From Streptomyces canus (lineage in GTDB: Bacteria > Actinomycetota > Actinomycetes > Streptomycetales > Streptomycetaceae), in assembly GCF_030815415.1 (NCBI RefSeq), contig NZ_JAUSWW010000001.1, forward strand, positions 8,804,001 to 8,868,000: a DNA stretch of 64,000 nucleotides. The letters are read 5' to 3'. The translations under genes were made by a program, and so were the position numbers. The notes below the pieces were generated by a model. It saw nothing but the letters and a program-made list of their open reading frames with translations. It was not told the origin of the DNA and did no database searches. Within the stretch, counting starts at the first letter, position 1. Each line of letters starts with the position of its first letter. Positions 1 to 7,553 of this stretch are shown here, piece after piece.

Positions 1-308
1 GCGGGCTGGACCCCGGCTCGCCCTGGCGGGTGCACTTCCACGCACCCCTGCACGCCGCGCCCGAGCCGCCGCTCAGCACCACGGCGGACGAACTGACCTC
101 CGCACTGGGCGCGTTGCTCGGCGGTCCGGAGGCCGCCTGCGACCACATCGAGGTCGAGACCTACACCTGGTCCGTCCTTCCCGAACACCTGCGGCCACGC
201 GACCGTGAGGGCCTTGTCGCGGGTCTGGCCGCCGAACTCACCTGGGCGCGCAACAGGTTCGAGGAACTCGGCCTCAAGCCCCTCTCAGGAATGGAGCCCG
301 TCTCATGA
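1..308 (+). CDS. eboE: EboE-like metabolite traffic protein, C-terminal part
   Basis: The gene is cut by the left edge; an open frame enters at base 3 and ends at 308, so only about 101 residues are visible. The tail reads PWRVHFHAPL, then HIEVETYTWSVLP and a helical end (ELTWARNRFEELGL). This resembles the C-terminus of the sugar-phosphate isomerase/TIM-barrel-like protein EboE, a family known from ebo clusters that are thought to handle or export a metabolite. The stop overlaps the next start as ATGA, so the two genes are translationally coupled. The following gene is an EboF-like phosphodiesterase, which supports the assignment. The start and catalytic core are outside the window. Confidence 0.7.
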   Translation, partial: GLDPGSPWRVHFHAPLHAAPEPPLSTTADELTSALGALLGGPEAACDHIEVETYTWSVLPEHLRPRDREGLVAGLAAELTWARNRFEELGLKPLSGMEPVS

Positions 309-1681
309 CCCGACTGGTCGTCCTCGACATCGTCGGCCTCACCCCCCGCATGCTCCGCCACATGCCCGCTGTCTCGGCCGTCGCCGAACAGGGCTTCCAA
401 GCCCGGCTCAACACCGTGCTGCCCGCCGTGACCTGCTCCGTGCAGTCCACCCTCCTCACCGGCGCGCCACCCTCCGAGCACGGAATCGTCGGCAACGGCT
501 GGTACTTCCGGGACCTCGGCGAGGTCCTGCTGTGGCGCCAGCACAACGCCCTCGTCGGCGGGGAGAAGATCTGGGACACCGCCCGCAAGTCCGAGCCCGG
601 CTACAAGGTCGCCAACGTCTGCTGGTGGTACGCCATGGGCGCCGACGTCGACCTCACCGTCACCCCCCGCCCGATCTACTACTCCGACGGCCGCAAGGAA
701 CCCGACTGCTACACCTGGCCGCCCGCCCTGCACGACGAACTCACCGACAGGCTGGGCGATTTCCCCCTGTTCACCTACTGGGGCCCGAACGCCGGCCTGC
801 CCTCCAGCCAGTGGATCCTCGCCGCCGCCCGCCAGATCTTCGACGAGCACCGCCCCGACCTGACCCTGGTCTACGTCCCGCACCTCGACTACGAGCCCCA
901 GCGCTCCGGCCCCGACTCCCCGCAGACCGCCCGTGAGGCCCGCCGTCTCGACGACGCCCTGCGGCCCCTGCTGGAGCACTTCCGGCGTGAGGACGCGACC
1001 GTCGTCATCCTGAGCGAATACGGCATCGCGCCCGCCTCCCGCCCCGTCGACATCAACCGCGCCCTGCGCCGGGCCGGACTGCTCGACGTGTACACCCAGG
1101 ACGGCATGGAGTACCTCGACCCCTGGACGTCCCGCGCCTTCGCCGTCGCCGACCACCAGATCGCCCACGTCTATGTCCGCGACCAGGCCGACACGGCGGC
1201 GGTGGCGAAGATCGTCGCCGAACTCCCGGGAGTGGACCAGGTGTTGGACGCCGAGGGCAAGGCGGCCCACGGCCTCGACCACGAACGCTCGGGAGAGCTG
1301 GTCGCCGTGGCGGAGTCCGACGCCTGGTTCACGTACTACTACTGGCTGGACGACGACCGCGCCCCGGACTTCGCCCGCCAGGTGGAGATCCACCGCAAGC
1401 CCGGCTACGACCCCGCCGAGCTCCTCTACGACCCCGCGGTCCCTGCCGTGAAGGCCCGCGCCATCGGCCAGGTCGCCCGAAAGAAGGCCGGCCTGCGTTA
1501 CCGCATCCGGACCGTCCCGCTGGACCCCTCCGGCGTACGCGGCAGCCACGGCCGTCTGCCGCAGGACCCGCAGGACAGCCCCGTACTGCTGTGCTCGCGA
1601 CCCGACAGCGCACGCGACGAGATCGACGCGACCGACGTGAAGGACCTCCTCCTGACCCTGGCCGGCATCACCACCGACTGA
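305..1681 (+). CDS. Alkaline-phosphatase/NPP-superfamily phosphodiesterase (EboF-like)
   Basis: The 458-residue protein has no signal peptide. It starts with VVLDIVG, whose Asp8 fits the first metal ligand of the alkaline phosphatase/nucleotide pyrophosphatase fold. PAVTCSVQSTLLTG follows, with Thr43 as the probable nucleophile, then SEHGIVGNGW. Later Asp/His residues (VYVPHLDY, ILSEYGI, ADHQIAHVYV) fit the second metal site. The ATG overlaps the stop of the EboE-like gene (ATGA). In ebo loci a phosphodiesterase of this type often follows eboE; the substrate is unknown. The family is clear; the pathway role is inferred from the neighbour. Confidence 0.8.
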   Translation: MTRLVVLDIVGLTPRMLRHMPAVSAVAEQGFQARLNTVLPAVTCSVQSTLLTGAPPSEHGIVGNGWYFRDLGEVLLWRQHNALVGGEKIWDTARKSEPGYKVANVCWWYAMGADVDLTVTPRPIYYSDGRKEPDCYTWPPALHDELTDRLGDFPLFTYWGPNAGLPSSQWILAAARQIFDEHRPDLTLVYVPHLDYEPQRSGPDSPQTAREARRLDDALRPLLEHFRREDATVVILSEYGIAPASRPVDINRALRRAGLLDVYTQDGMEYLDPWTSRAFAVADHQIAHVYVRDQADTAAVAKIVAELPGVDQVLDAEGKAAHGLDHERSGELVAVAESDAWFTYYYWLDDDRAPDFARQVEIHRKPGYDPAELLYDPAVPAVKARAIGQVARKKAGLRYRIRTVPLDPSGVRGSHGRLPQDPQDSPVLLCSRPDSARDEIDATDVKDLLLTLAGITTD

Positions 1682-1703
1682 ACACCGGCCTGGGGACGCC
1701 GTC

Positions 1704-1738
1704 GAGGGCACCGGCCGCCTGGTGCGGCCGGTGCCCTC
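1704..1738. terminator. Strong hairpin, bidirectional terminator
   Basis: A perfect 15-bp stem (GAGGGCACCGGCCGC at 1704-1718, complement at 1724-1738) surrounds a 5-base loop, CTGGT. It lies 23 bp after the EboF-like stop and 29 bp before the end of the convergent ABC permease gene, so it can end transcripts from both sides. There is no U-tract, as is usual in Streptomyces. Confidence 0.8.
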
Positions 1739-1766
1739 CGGTGGGCAGTGGGGCGAGTCGTCGCCC

Positions 1767-2558
1767 CTACTTCGGGTCGCGGTCGAAGAGCGACTTGGAC
1801 CAGAAGTAGCCGAGCGCCGTGAGACCCAGGCACCAGGCGACGGCGAGCCAGCCGTTGTGGCCGATCTCGGTGCCGAGGAGCAGTCCGCGCAGGGTCTCGA
1901 TGGCCGGGGTGAAGGGCTGGTACTCGGCGATGGGCCGGAACCAGCCCGGCATCGCGTCCACCGGGACGAAGGTGCTGGAGATCAGCGGCAGGAAGATCAG
2001 CGGCATCGCGTTGTTGCTCGCCGCCTCGGGGTTCGGGCTGGACAGGCCCATGCCGACCGCGATCCAGGTGAGCGCCAGGGCGAAGAGCGCGATCAGCCCG
2101 AACGCGGCGATCCATTCCAGGACGGTGGCGTCGACGGAGCGGAAGCCGATGGCCACCCCGACGGCCCCGACGAGGATCCCACTGGCGACGCACTGCAGCA
2201 CGCTGCCGATGACGTGCCCGATCAGTACCGACCCGCGGTGGATCGCCATGGTGCGGAAGCGGGCGATGATGCCCTCGTTCATGTCCATGGAGACGGACAC
2301 CGCGGTGCCGATCGTGGTGGAGCCGATGGTCATCAGCAGAATGCCGGGCACGAGATACGCGATGTACTCGGAGCGGTCCGCCCCGCCGCCCCCGATGCCG
2401 GCGCTCATCGCGTCGCCGAAGACGTAGACGAAGAGCAGCAGGAGCATGACCGGGGTGAGCAGCAGGTTCAGGGTGAGCGACGGGTAGCGGCGGGCGTGCA
2501 GGAGATTGCGGCGCAGCATCGTGGACGAGTCGCGGACGGCGAGGGACAGGGTGCTCAT
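1767..2558 (-). CDS. ABC-2 type exporter membrane subunit (DrrB-like)
   Basis: The 263-residue protein has about six hydrophobic segments: LLLTPVMLLLLFVYVFG, YLVPGILLMTIGSTTIG, VIGSVLQCVASGILVG, WIAAFGLIALFALALTW, AMPLIFLPLISSTFVP and a C-terminal span. MNEGIIARFRTMAI and the PL(I)FLPLxxSxxFVP signature are typical of DrrB/ABC-2 permeases, which pump drugs or lipids outward. The ATG overlaps the stop of the ATPase gene, and AAGGAG lies about 9 nt upstream. It should form a transporter with the product of 2555-3547. The substrate is unknown. Confidence 0.88.
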   Translation of the reverse strand: MSTLSLAVRDSSTMLRRNLLHARRYPSLTLNLLLTPVMLLLLFVYVFGDAMSAGIGGGGADRSEYIAYLVPGILLMTIGSTTIGTAVSVSMDMNEGIIARFRTMAIHRGSVLIGHVIGSVLQCVASGILVGAVGVAIGFRSVDATVLEWIAAFGLIALFALALTWIAVGMGLSSPNPEAASNNAMPLIFLPLISSTFVPVDAMPGWFRPIAEYQPFTPAIETLRGLLLGTEIGHNGWLAVAWCLGLTALGYFWSKSLFDRDPK

Positions 2559-3547
2559 CGGACGGACTCCTTGGGCTTGTCGGTGTCGCCGGTCAGGGCG
2601 AAGAACACGTCGTCGAGGTCGGGGGTGTGGACCGTCAGTTCGTCGGCCTCGATGCCGGCCGCGTCCAACCAGTCGAGGAGGGAGCGCAGTTCGCGCTGGC
2701 TGCCGTCGCTGGGGATCTGCAGGGCCAGTGCCTCGTCGTCCCGGGTGACCTCACGCAGCGCCCCGGCGGCGCTCCGGTAGGCGTCCGGGTCGGTGAAGCG
2801 GAGCCGGACGTGACCGCCGGGGATGAGCCGCTTGAGCTCCTCGGCGCTGCCTTCCGCGGCGATCTTGCCGTCGTTGAGCACCGCGATGCGGTCGGCGAGT
2901 TGGTCGGCCTCCTCCAGGTACTGCGTGGTGAGGAAGACGGTGACCCCGTCCGTGATCAGCTCGCGGATGATCTGCCACATGGTGTGACGGGAGCGGGGGT
3001 CGAGACCCGTGGTCGGCTCGTCGAGGAAGATGATCCGCGGACTGCCGACGAGGGTCATGGCGATGTCGAGTCGGCGCTTCATGCCGCCGGAGTAGGTGGA
3101 GGCGGGCTTCCTCGCGGCCTCGGTGAGGTCGAACCGTTCCAGGAGTTCGGCGGTGACCCGACGTCCCTCCTGCTTCGGCAGGTGGTGCAGGTCCGCCATC
3201 AGGAGCATGTTCTCCTCGCCGGTGATCAGACCGTCGACGGCGGAGAACTGCCCGGTGACACCGATCGCGGCCCGTACCCCGTCCGGTGACACGGCGATGT
3301 CGTGGCCCGCGACCTGGGCCTGCCCGCCGTCGGCGGTGATCAGCGTGGACAGGATCTTCACGGCGGTGGTCTTGCCGGCGCCGTTCGGCCCGAGCAGCGC
3401 GAACACCGAACCGGCTGGGATGTGCAGATCGATGCCGTCGAGGACGACCTTGTCGCCGTACGACTTGCGCAGACCGATGGCGGAGACGGCGGCCGGCGAC
3501 GGGTGACCGTCGCCTTGCCTGGGCGTGGGCATGACAGAAGAAGGCAT
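2555..3547 (-). CDS. Daunorubicin-resistance type ABC ATPase (DrrA-like)
   Basis: The 330-residue ATPase has Walker A GPNGAGKTT, signature YSGGMKRRLDIA, Walker B RIIFLDEPTTGLD and H-loop region TVFLTTQYLEEADQLADRI. The DrrA-type C-terminal extension ends in TPDLDDVFFALTG. The open frame extends upstream to 3676, but that extension is low-complexity and encoded by a 15-bp repeat. I chose the ATG at 3547 because CGGAGGG lies just upstream. It is co-transcribed with the DUF4097 and ribbon-helix-helix genes and coupled to the permease. Confidence 0.88.
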   Translation of the reverse strand: MPSSVMPTPRQGDGHPSPAAVSAIGLRKSYGDKVVLDGIDLHIPAGSVFALLGPNGAGKTTAVKILSTLITADGGQAQVAGHDIAVSPDGVRAAIGVTGQFSAVDGLITGEENMLLMADLHHLPKQEGRRVTAELLERFDLTEAARKPASTYSGGMKRRLDIAMTLVGSPRIIFLDEPTTGLDPRSRHTMWQIIRELITDGVTVFLTTQYLEEADQLADRIAVLNDGKIAAEGSAEELKRLIPGGHVRLRFTDPDAYRSAAGALREVTRDDEALALQIPSDGSQRELRSLLDWLDAAGIEADELTVHTPDLDDVFFALTGDTDKPKESVR

Positions 3548-3568
3548 GGGGCCCTCCGATCGAAGGCT

Positions 3569-3628
3569 GAAGGAGAACGAGGAGAAGGAGAACGAGGGGA
3601 AGGAGAACGAGGGGAAGGAGAGCGAGGT
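3569..3628. repeat. Four tandem 15-bp purine-rich units
   Basis: Four units of GAAGGAGAACGAGGR lie at 3569-3583, 3584-3598, 3599-3613 and 3614-3628; the last has two changes. They lie between the DUF4097 stop and the ATPase start. In the mRNA (minus strand) they read as CU-rich TCTCCTTC blocks, which are complementary to Shine-Dalgarno-like GGAGG sequences. Confidence 0.9.
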
Positions 3629-3662
3629 GAGCGGCTGGTGTGACAGGCAGGGCAGGTGGCGG

Positions 3663-4505
3663 TCAGACCTTGGCACGGAGGACGTCGATGTTGCCCCAGT
3701 TGGTCCGTGCGTGGACCTTGACGGTGTCCTCGGTCTGCTCCGGGGCCTCGGAGGCGGCGAGCGAGTTGCGTACCTGGCCGCGGTTGGAGCTGACGTCGAG
3801 CCAGGCGGCGGTGCCCTGGCGGATCCCGATCTCGATGGGGCCGTTGGAGGTCTCCAACCGGACCTCGCCGCGGGCGACTTCGGCGACGCGAAGGTGGCCG
3901 TTGGTCGTGGTGCCGGTGACCGATGCCTCGGCGCGTGCGATGTCGATGCCGCCGTTGGCGCCGTTCACCCGCAGCTCGCCGGTCACGGCCCCGACGGTCG
4001 TGGTGCCGTGTGTGTTCTTCAGGACGGCGGGTCCGTCGACGACGCCGACGCGCAGGTTGCCGGAGCTGGTGGTCAACTCGGCCTCGCCCTCGACCCGGTC
4101 GACGGTGATCGAGCCGTGCGACACGTTCAGCTGGAGCGGCCCCGTGGTGTCGAGACGGACGTCACCGGTGGAGGTCTTCACGCGGACCTCACCGAGCCGG
4201 CCCTCGCCGAGCACCTGGATCCAGGAGCCGGTCAGCTCCACGTGCGAGTCCGTGGGCAGGTCGACCGTCACGTCGACGGCGCCGCTGGGCCCGACGAGGC
4301 GGCGCTCCTTCGTCCTGATGGTCAGCACCCCGCTCGTGTACACGACCTCGGTCTGTTCGGCGGCCCGCACGTCCTTGTCCTTCTTCGGGTCGCGGGGCCG
4401 CACCTCCACGACGGTGTCGGGGCGGTCGCCCGCGGTGAGCTGGAGGGAACCGGCCCCCACGTGCGCGGTGACCGAGATCGGTTCGGAAGTGTCGAAAGAA
4501 GGCAT
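3663..4505 (-). CDS. DUF4097 (DUF4098) beta-helix/adhesin-like protein
   Basis: This 280-residue protein of repeated short beta-strands has no signal peptide. Recurring G-x-hydrophobic patterns (TSTGDVRLDTT, SHGSITVDRVEG, TSSGNLRVGVVDG, NGANGGIDIARAE, TSNGPIEIGI) are typical of DUF4097, a right-handed repeat domain of unknown role. The ATG at 4505 is supported by AGAGGACGG upstream; the longer frame to 4706 has atypical, Pro/Arg-rich content. In actinomycetes this domain is often found beside DrrAB-like exporters and small ribbon-helix-helix proteins, as here. Function unknown. Confidence 0.8.
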   Translation of the reverse strand: MPSFDTSEPISVTAHVGAGSLQLTAGDRPDTVVEVRPRDPKKDKDVRAAEQTEVVYTSGVLTIRTKERRLVGPSGAVDVTVDLPTDSHVELTGSWIQVLGEGRLGEVRVKTSTGDVRLDTTGPLQLNVSHGSITVDRVEGEAELTTSSGNLRVGVVDGPAVLKNTHGTTTVGAVTGELRVNGANGGIDIARAEASVTGTTTNGHLRVAEVARGEVRLETSNGPIEIGIRQGTAAWLDVSSNRGQVRNSLAASEAPEQTEDTVKVHARTNWGNIDVLRAKV

Positions 4506-4600
4506 GACTGTCCCGTCCTCTTGGGTCTTCAAGGCGTCCCCGCTGGTGGGACGTGGTGTGGGTGGTGGTGTCGATGTCCTGGGGCCGGGCGCGGGTGCGG

Positions 4601-5113
4601 TCAGCGCACCCAGCCCGTGAAGCTCTGGCCGAGGGTCTGGGTCTTCTCCGTCGTACGCGGCCGGGTGCCGCCGTCGACCGCGGCCGACACGGCGCGCACC
4701 AGCCACGCGTTGACCGACAGGCCCTCGCGGCTCGCGGCCTCCTCGGCGCGCGTCTTGAGGTGGGCCGGAAGCCGCAGATTGATCCGGGCGGTGCCGCCCT
4801 CGTCACCGTCGGCCGGGGCCCTGAGCGGCTCGGTGGGCGCGGCCGGCTCCGCGGGGGCAGCGCCGTAGGTGGGCGGCGGTGTCACCACGAAGTCGGGGTC
4901 GAGCCCGCGCAGCCGTACGTCGACCGAGCCGGGGGCGAGATCGCGGGTGATCTCGTCCATCGCGGCGGAGAGCACGTTGAGCATGGTCAGCCGAGTCGCC
5001 GACTCCAGGGGAGCGGTCAGCCGCTCCGCCAGCTCGCGGGCTTCGTCGCCACCGGCTTCGGCGGCCACCGCGAGTTCGCGGCGGAGGCTGTCGACATACG
5101 GGGTGAGGTCCAT
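4601..5113 (-). CDS. Ribbon-helix-helix (HicB/Arc-like) regulator
   Basis: The 170-residue protein has an alpha-helical N-terminal half (MDLTPYVDSLRREL and following). Its C-terminal ribbon-helix-helix contains TARINLRLPAHLKTRAEEAA and SVNAWLVRAVSAAV at about residues 118-160, the type annotated as HicB-family antitoxin. No toxin partner (HicA) lies beside it, so a stand-alone repressor of the downstream DUF4097-ABC operon is more likely. I chose ATG 5113 over the ORF start at 5176 because the extra residues are encoded by the operator-like octamer repeats. Autoregulation through those repeats is inferred. Confidence 0.72.
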   Translation of the reverse strand: MDLTPYVDSLRRELAVAAEAGGDEARELAERLTAPLESATRLTMLNVLSAAMDEITRDLAPGSVDVRLRGLDPDFVVTPPPTYGAAPAEPAAPTEPLRAPADGDEGGTARINLRLPAHLKTRAEEAASREGLSVNAWLVRAVSAAVDGGTRPRTTEKTQTLGQSFTGWVR

Positions 5114-5123
5114 GACGCCATCA

Positions 5124-5300
5124 TGGCACCACAGTGGCGCCACGCGCAAGCCAAAGAGTGGCGCCAGTGGCGTCACTTCGTTGCTTGACGGGTCTGACCT
5201 GCGATAACGCAGTGATGCCTGTATGGCTGACGGTGGTGCCGTGCGTATTCGGGCGTCATGGCGAGCACGGAATGGTGCCAGGTGGTGCCATGTGGTGCCA
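5124..5300. promoter_or_regulatory. Array of TGGYGCCA octamers, putative operator
   Basis: Octamers TGGCACCA (5124), TGGCGCCA (5135 and 5159), TGGCGTCA (5168), TGGTGCCG (5234) and TGGTGCCA (5273, 5283, 5293) lie just upstream of the ribbon-helix-helix gene. Many are spaced 9-11 bp apart, one DNA turn. Such helically phased short repeats are the classic operator layout for ribbon-helix-helix repressors. A near-palindrome, TGCGATAACGCA, lies between the two blocks at 5200-5211. Confidence 0.65.
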
Positions 5301-5309
5301 CCGCACCCA

Positions 5310-6497
5310 TCAGCTGAGAAAGAGCAGAAGCAGGACGACCGCGACCGACACCGTCAGAAGCCCACCCCCGGTGACGGCCCAGCCTGCCCCGAACGCGGCC
5401 CCCGCCACACCGTGCGCCAGGTCGCCCAACCGGGGCCCGCCCGCGGCCACCACCGTGTCGATCCCCTGGAGCCGGCCCCGCATCCCGTCCGGTACGGCCG
5501 ACTGCAGAACCGTCCGACGGAAGACGCCCAGCACGAGGAGTGCGCCGCCCGCCAGGGCCAGCCAGCCCGCCGCCGCGACCAGCGAGCCGGTCGCCCCGAA
5601 CCCCGCGACGGCCAGACCCCAGACGCCCACCGAGACCGCGACCGCGACGCCGTGCCGGTCCACGCGGGTGAGGGCCCCGGAGAAGAGCCCGGCCAGCACC
5701 CCGCCCGCCGAGAGAGCGGCGTACAGGACGCCGATGTCCGACGGCCGGAAGGTCTCCCGGGCCAGTTGCGGGAAGAGGGCCGTGGGCAACCCCAGGAACA
5801 GCGCGGCGAAGTCGGCGAGATACACCAGCAGCAGTACCTGACGCCGCGCCACGAACCGAAAGCCGTCGGCGATCTCCCGGACGCCGGCCCGCTTCCTCCC
5901 GGCGCGGTCGAGGGGAGGGAGCGGGGGCAGCCGCCACACCGCCCACACCGTCGCGCAGACGGCGACGGCATCCGCCAGATACAGCGTCCGCGCACCCACC
6001 ACCGGCAGCAGCACTCCGGCCAGCAAAGGACCCGCGATCCCGGCGGACAGGACGACCGTCGACTGCAGGGCGTTGGCCGCCGTCAGCGACGCGGACGGCA
6101 CCAGACGCGGAACGACCGCCCGCCCCACCGCGGCATTCGCGCCGAACAGGGCCTGCTGTACGCCCACCAGCACCAGCAGCACACCGGCCGACCGCAGACC
6201 CGCGCGGGCCTGGGCCCACAACAGCAGCGAGGTCACACCGATCCCGGCCGTCGTCACCAGCAGCACCCGCCGCCGGTCGCGTACATCGGCCAGCGCGCCT
6301 CCCCACAGCGCGGCCGCGGCCATCGGCGCGAAGCCCACCAACCCGGCCAGTCCGACGTAGGCGGACGACCCGGTGAAGCCGTAGAGCTGCAACGGCACCA
6401 CGACCGCGGTGAGTTGAGCTCCCAGGCCGGTCACGAGGCCGGCCGCCCACAGTCGTCTGAAGGCAGCCCCGCGCAACGGTCGTACATCCACCAGCAC
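5310..6497 (-). CDS. MFS transporter (EntS-like exporter family)
   Basis: The 395-residue protein has about 12 hydrophobic segments. The MFS loop motif between TM2 and TM3 is present (GGALADVRDRRRVLL), as are TAANALQSTVVLSAGIAGPLLAG and a C-terminal GMRGRLQGIDT loop typical of the EntS/MFS_3 group. The start is a GTG with AGGAGG 5 bp upstream. It is preceded by a MerR-type promoter (6531-6561), so a metal, redox or drug signal may induce it; the regulator gene is not in the window. The substrate is not predictable. Confidence 0.85.
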   Translation of the reverse strand: MLVDVRPLRGAAFRRLWAAGLVTGLGAQLTAVVVPLQLYGFTGSSAYVGLAGLVGFAPMAAAALWGGALADVRDRRRVLLVTTAGIGVTSLLLWAQARAGLRSAGVLLVLVGVQQALFGANAAVGRAVVPRLVPSASLTAANALQSTVVLSAGIAGPLLAGVLLPVVGARTLYLADAVAVCATVWAVWRLPPLPPLDRAGRKRAGVREIADGFRFVARRQVLLLVYLADFAALFLGLPTALFPQLARETFRPSDIGVLYAALSAGGVLAGLFSGALTRVDRHGVAVAVSVGVWGLAVAGFGATGSLVAAAGWLALAGGALLVLGVFRRTVLQSAVPDGMRGRLQGIDTVVAAGGPRLGDLAHGVAGAAFGAGWAVTGGGLLTVSVAVVLLLLFLS

Positions 6498-6530
6498 CCG
6501 CGCCTCCTCGCCCGCCCGGCCGGTGCACCG

Positions 6531-6561
6531 ATGCTGCGGGCTCCCCTTGGGGCAAGGTCAA
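6531..6561 (-). promoter_or_regulatory. MerR-family promoter with 19-bp spacer
   Basis: On the minus strand TTGACC (6561-6556) and CAGCAT (6536-6531) are separated by 19 bp. The spacer carries the dyad CCTTGCCCCAAGG (6557-6545), the layout recognised by MerR-family activators, which untwist over-long spacers. The MFS start codon is 34 bp downstream. Confidence 0.7.
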
Positions 6562-6629
6562 CGAGCGCTTCACACGCTTGTCATGTGCGAGCAGGAATGC
6601 GTCTCCCGCACGTGTCGGTTGCCCGGGGT

Positions 6630-7553
6630 ATGACCATCGGTGTAGCACTCCCTGTCCAGAACCGGATCGATCCCACGGTGCAACTCGCCCGGGAGGCACA
6701 TGAGTTCGGGCTGCGCTCCGCGTGGTTCGGGCAGACCTTCGGATACGACTCGCCCTCGCTCGCCGCGATCGTCGGCCGCGAGGTGCCCGGACTGCATGTC
6801 GGGACCGCCGCGATCCCCGTCTTCGGCCGCCACCCGCTCCTCGTCTCGAGCCAGGCCCAGACGGCCCAGGCCGCCACCGGAGGCCGGTACCACCTCGGGC
6901 TCGCCCTCGGCACCAAGCACCTGACCGAGACCGGCTTCGGTATTCCGTACGAGCGCCCGATCGCCCGGCTCCGCGAGTTCCTGACCGCCCTGCGCCTGCT
7001 GACGGAGACCGGGGGCGCCGACTTCCACGGTGAACTGCTCACGGCCGCCCCGCCGTTGCCCGCGTCGGTGCCCGGCGGCGCCGAGCCTCCGGTGCCGCTC
7101 CTCGTCGCCGCCATGGCCCCGCAGGCCCTGCGCGTCTCGGGTGAACTCGCCGACGGCATCCTCCCGTTGCTGGCCGGGCCGCGCGCCCTCGCCGAGCACA
7201 TCGTCCCGGCCGTCACCTCGGCGGCCGAGGCGGCGGGGCGACCGGCGCCCCGGATCGTGGCCTTCGTGCCCGGCGTGGTCACCGCCGACGTCGAGGCGGT
7301 CCGGGAGGCGGCGACCGAGTCGCTCGCCTTCTACGAGCAGTTCCCCTCCTACCAGCGGGTCATCGGCCTCTCCGGTGCCACCCGCGCCGCCGACCTGGCC
7401 GTCATCGGCGACGAGGAGACCGTCGCCGCCGAGGTGCGCCGCTACCGGGACGCCGGGGCGACGGAGGTGGCGTTCACCGCGACGGACCTCGGCGGTGAGG
7501 AGGACCGGCGCCGCACCTGGAAGCTGCTGGGGGAACTGGCGGTCACGCCTTGA
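6630..7553 (+). CDS. LLM-class F420/flavin-dependent oxidoreductase
   Basis: The 307-residue TIM-barrel luciferase-like protein begins MTIGVALPVQN. Family features include REAHEFGLRSAWFGQTFGYD, GTAAIPVFGRHPLLVSSQAQ with the neighbouring GGRYHLGLALGTKH, PVPLLVAAMAPQALRVSGELADG and a C-terminal DAGATEVAFTATD. The GRYHLGLALG stretch is common in F420-dependent members, but cofactor choice cannot be settled by eye. The ATG has only a weak GGGG-type ribosome site. It converges with the halogenase gene and their 3' ends overlap by 11 bp. It is not in that operon, so any role in the same pathway is speculative. Confidence 0.85.
   Translation: MTIGVALPVQNRIDPTVQLAREAHEFGLRSAWFGQTFGYDSPSLAAIVGREVPGLHVGTAAIPVFGRHPLLVSSQAQTAQAATGGRYHLGLALGTKHLTETGFGIPYERPIARLREFLTALRLLTETGGADFHGELLTAAPPLPASVPGGAEPPVPLLVAAMAPQALRVSGELADGILPLLAGPRALAEHIVPAVTSAAEAAGRPAPRIVAFVPGVVTADVEAVREAATESLAFYEQFPSYQRVIGLSGATRAADLAVIGDEETVAAEVRRYRDAGATEVAFTATDLGGEEDRRRTWKLLGELAVTP

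Noticed and set aside
161..1711. 516-codon minus-strand frame
   Set aside because: Antisense to the phosphodiesterase gene, Gly/Val/Asp-rich, no motifs or ribosome site.
3569..3628. CRISPR-like array
   Set aside because: Units are 15 bp with no spacers; it is a simple tandem repeat.
3548..3676. N-terminal extension of the ABC ATPase
   Set aside because: Encoded by the 15-bp repeat (SFSFPSF-type residues); a good ribosome site precedes the ATG at 3547.
4601..5113. HicAB toxin-antitoxin pair
   Set aside because: Only a ribbon-helix-helix protein is present; no HicA-like toxin frame occurs on either side.
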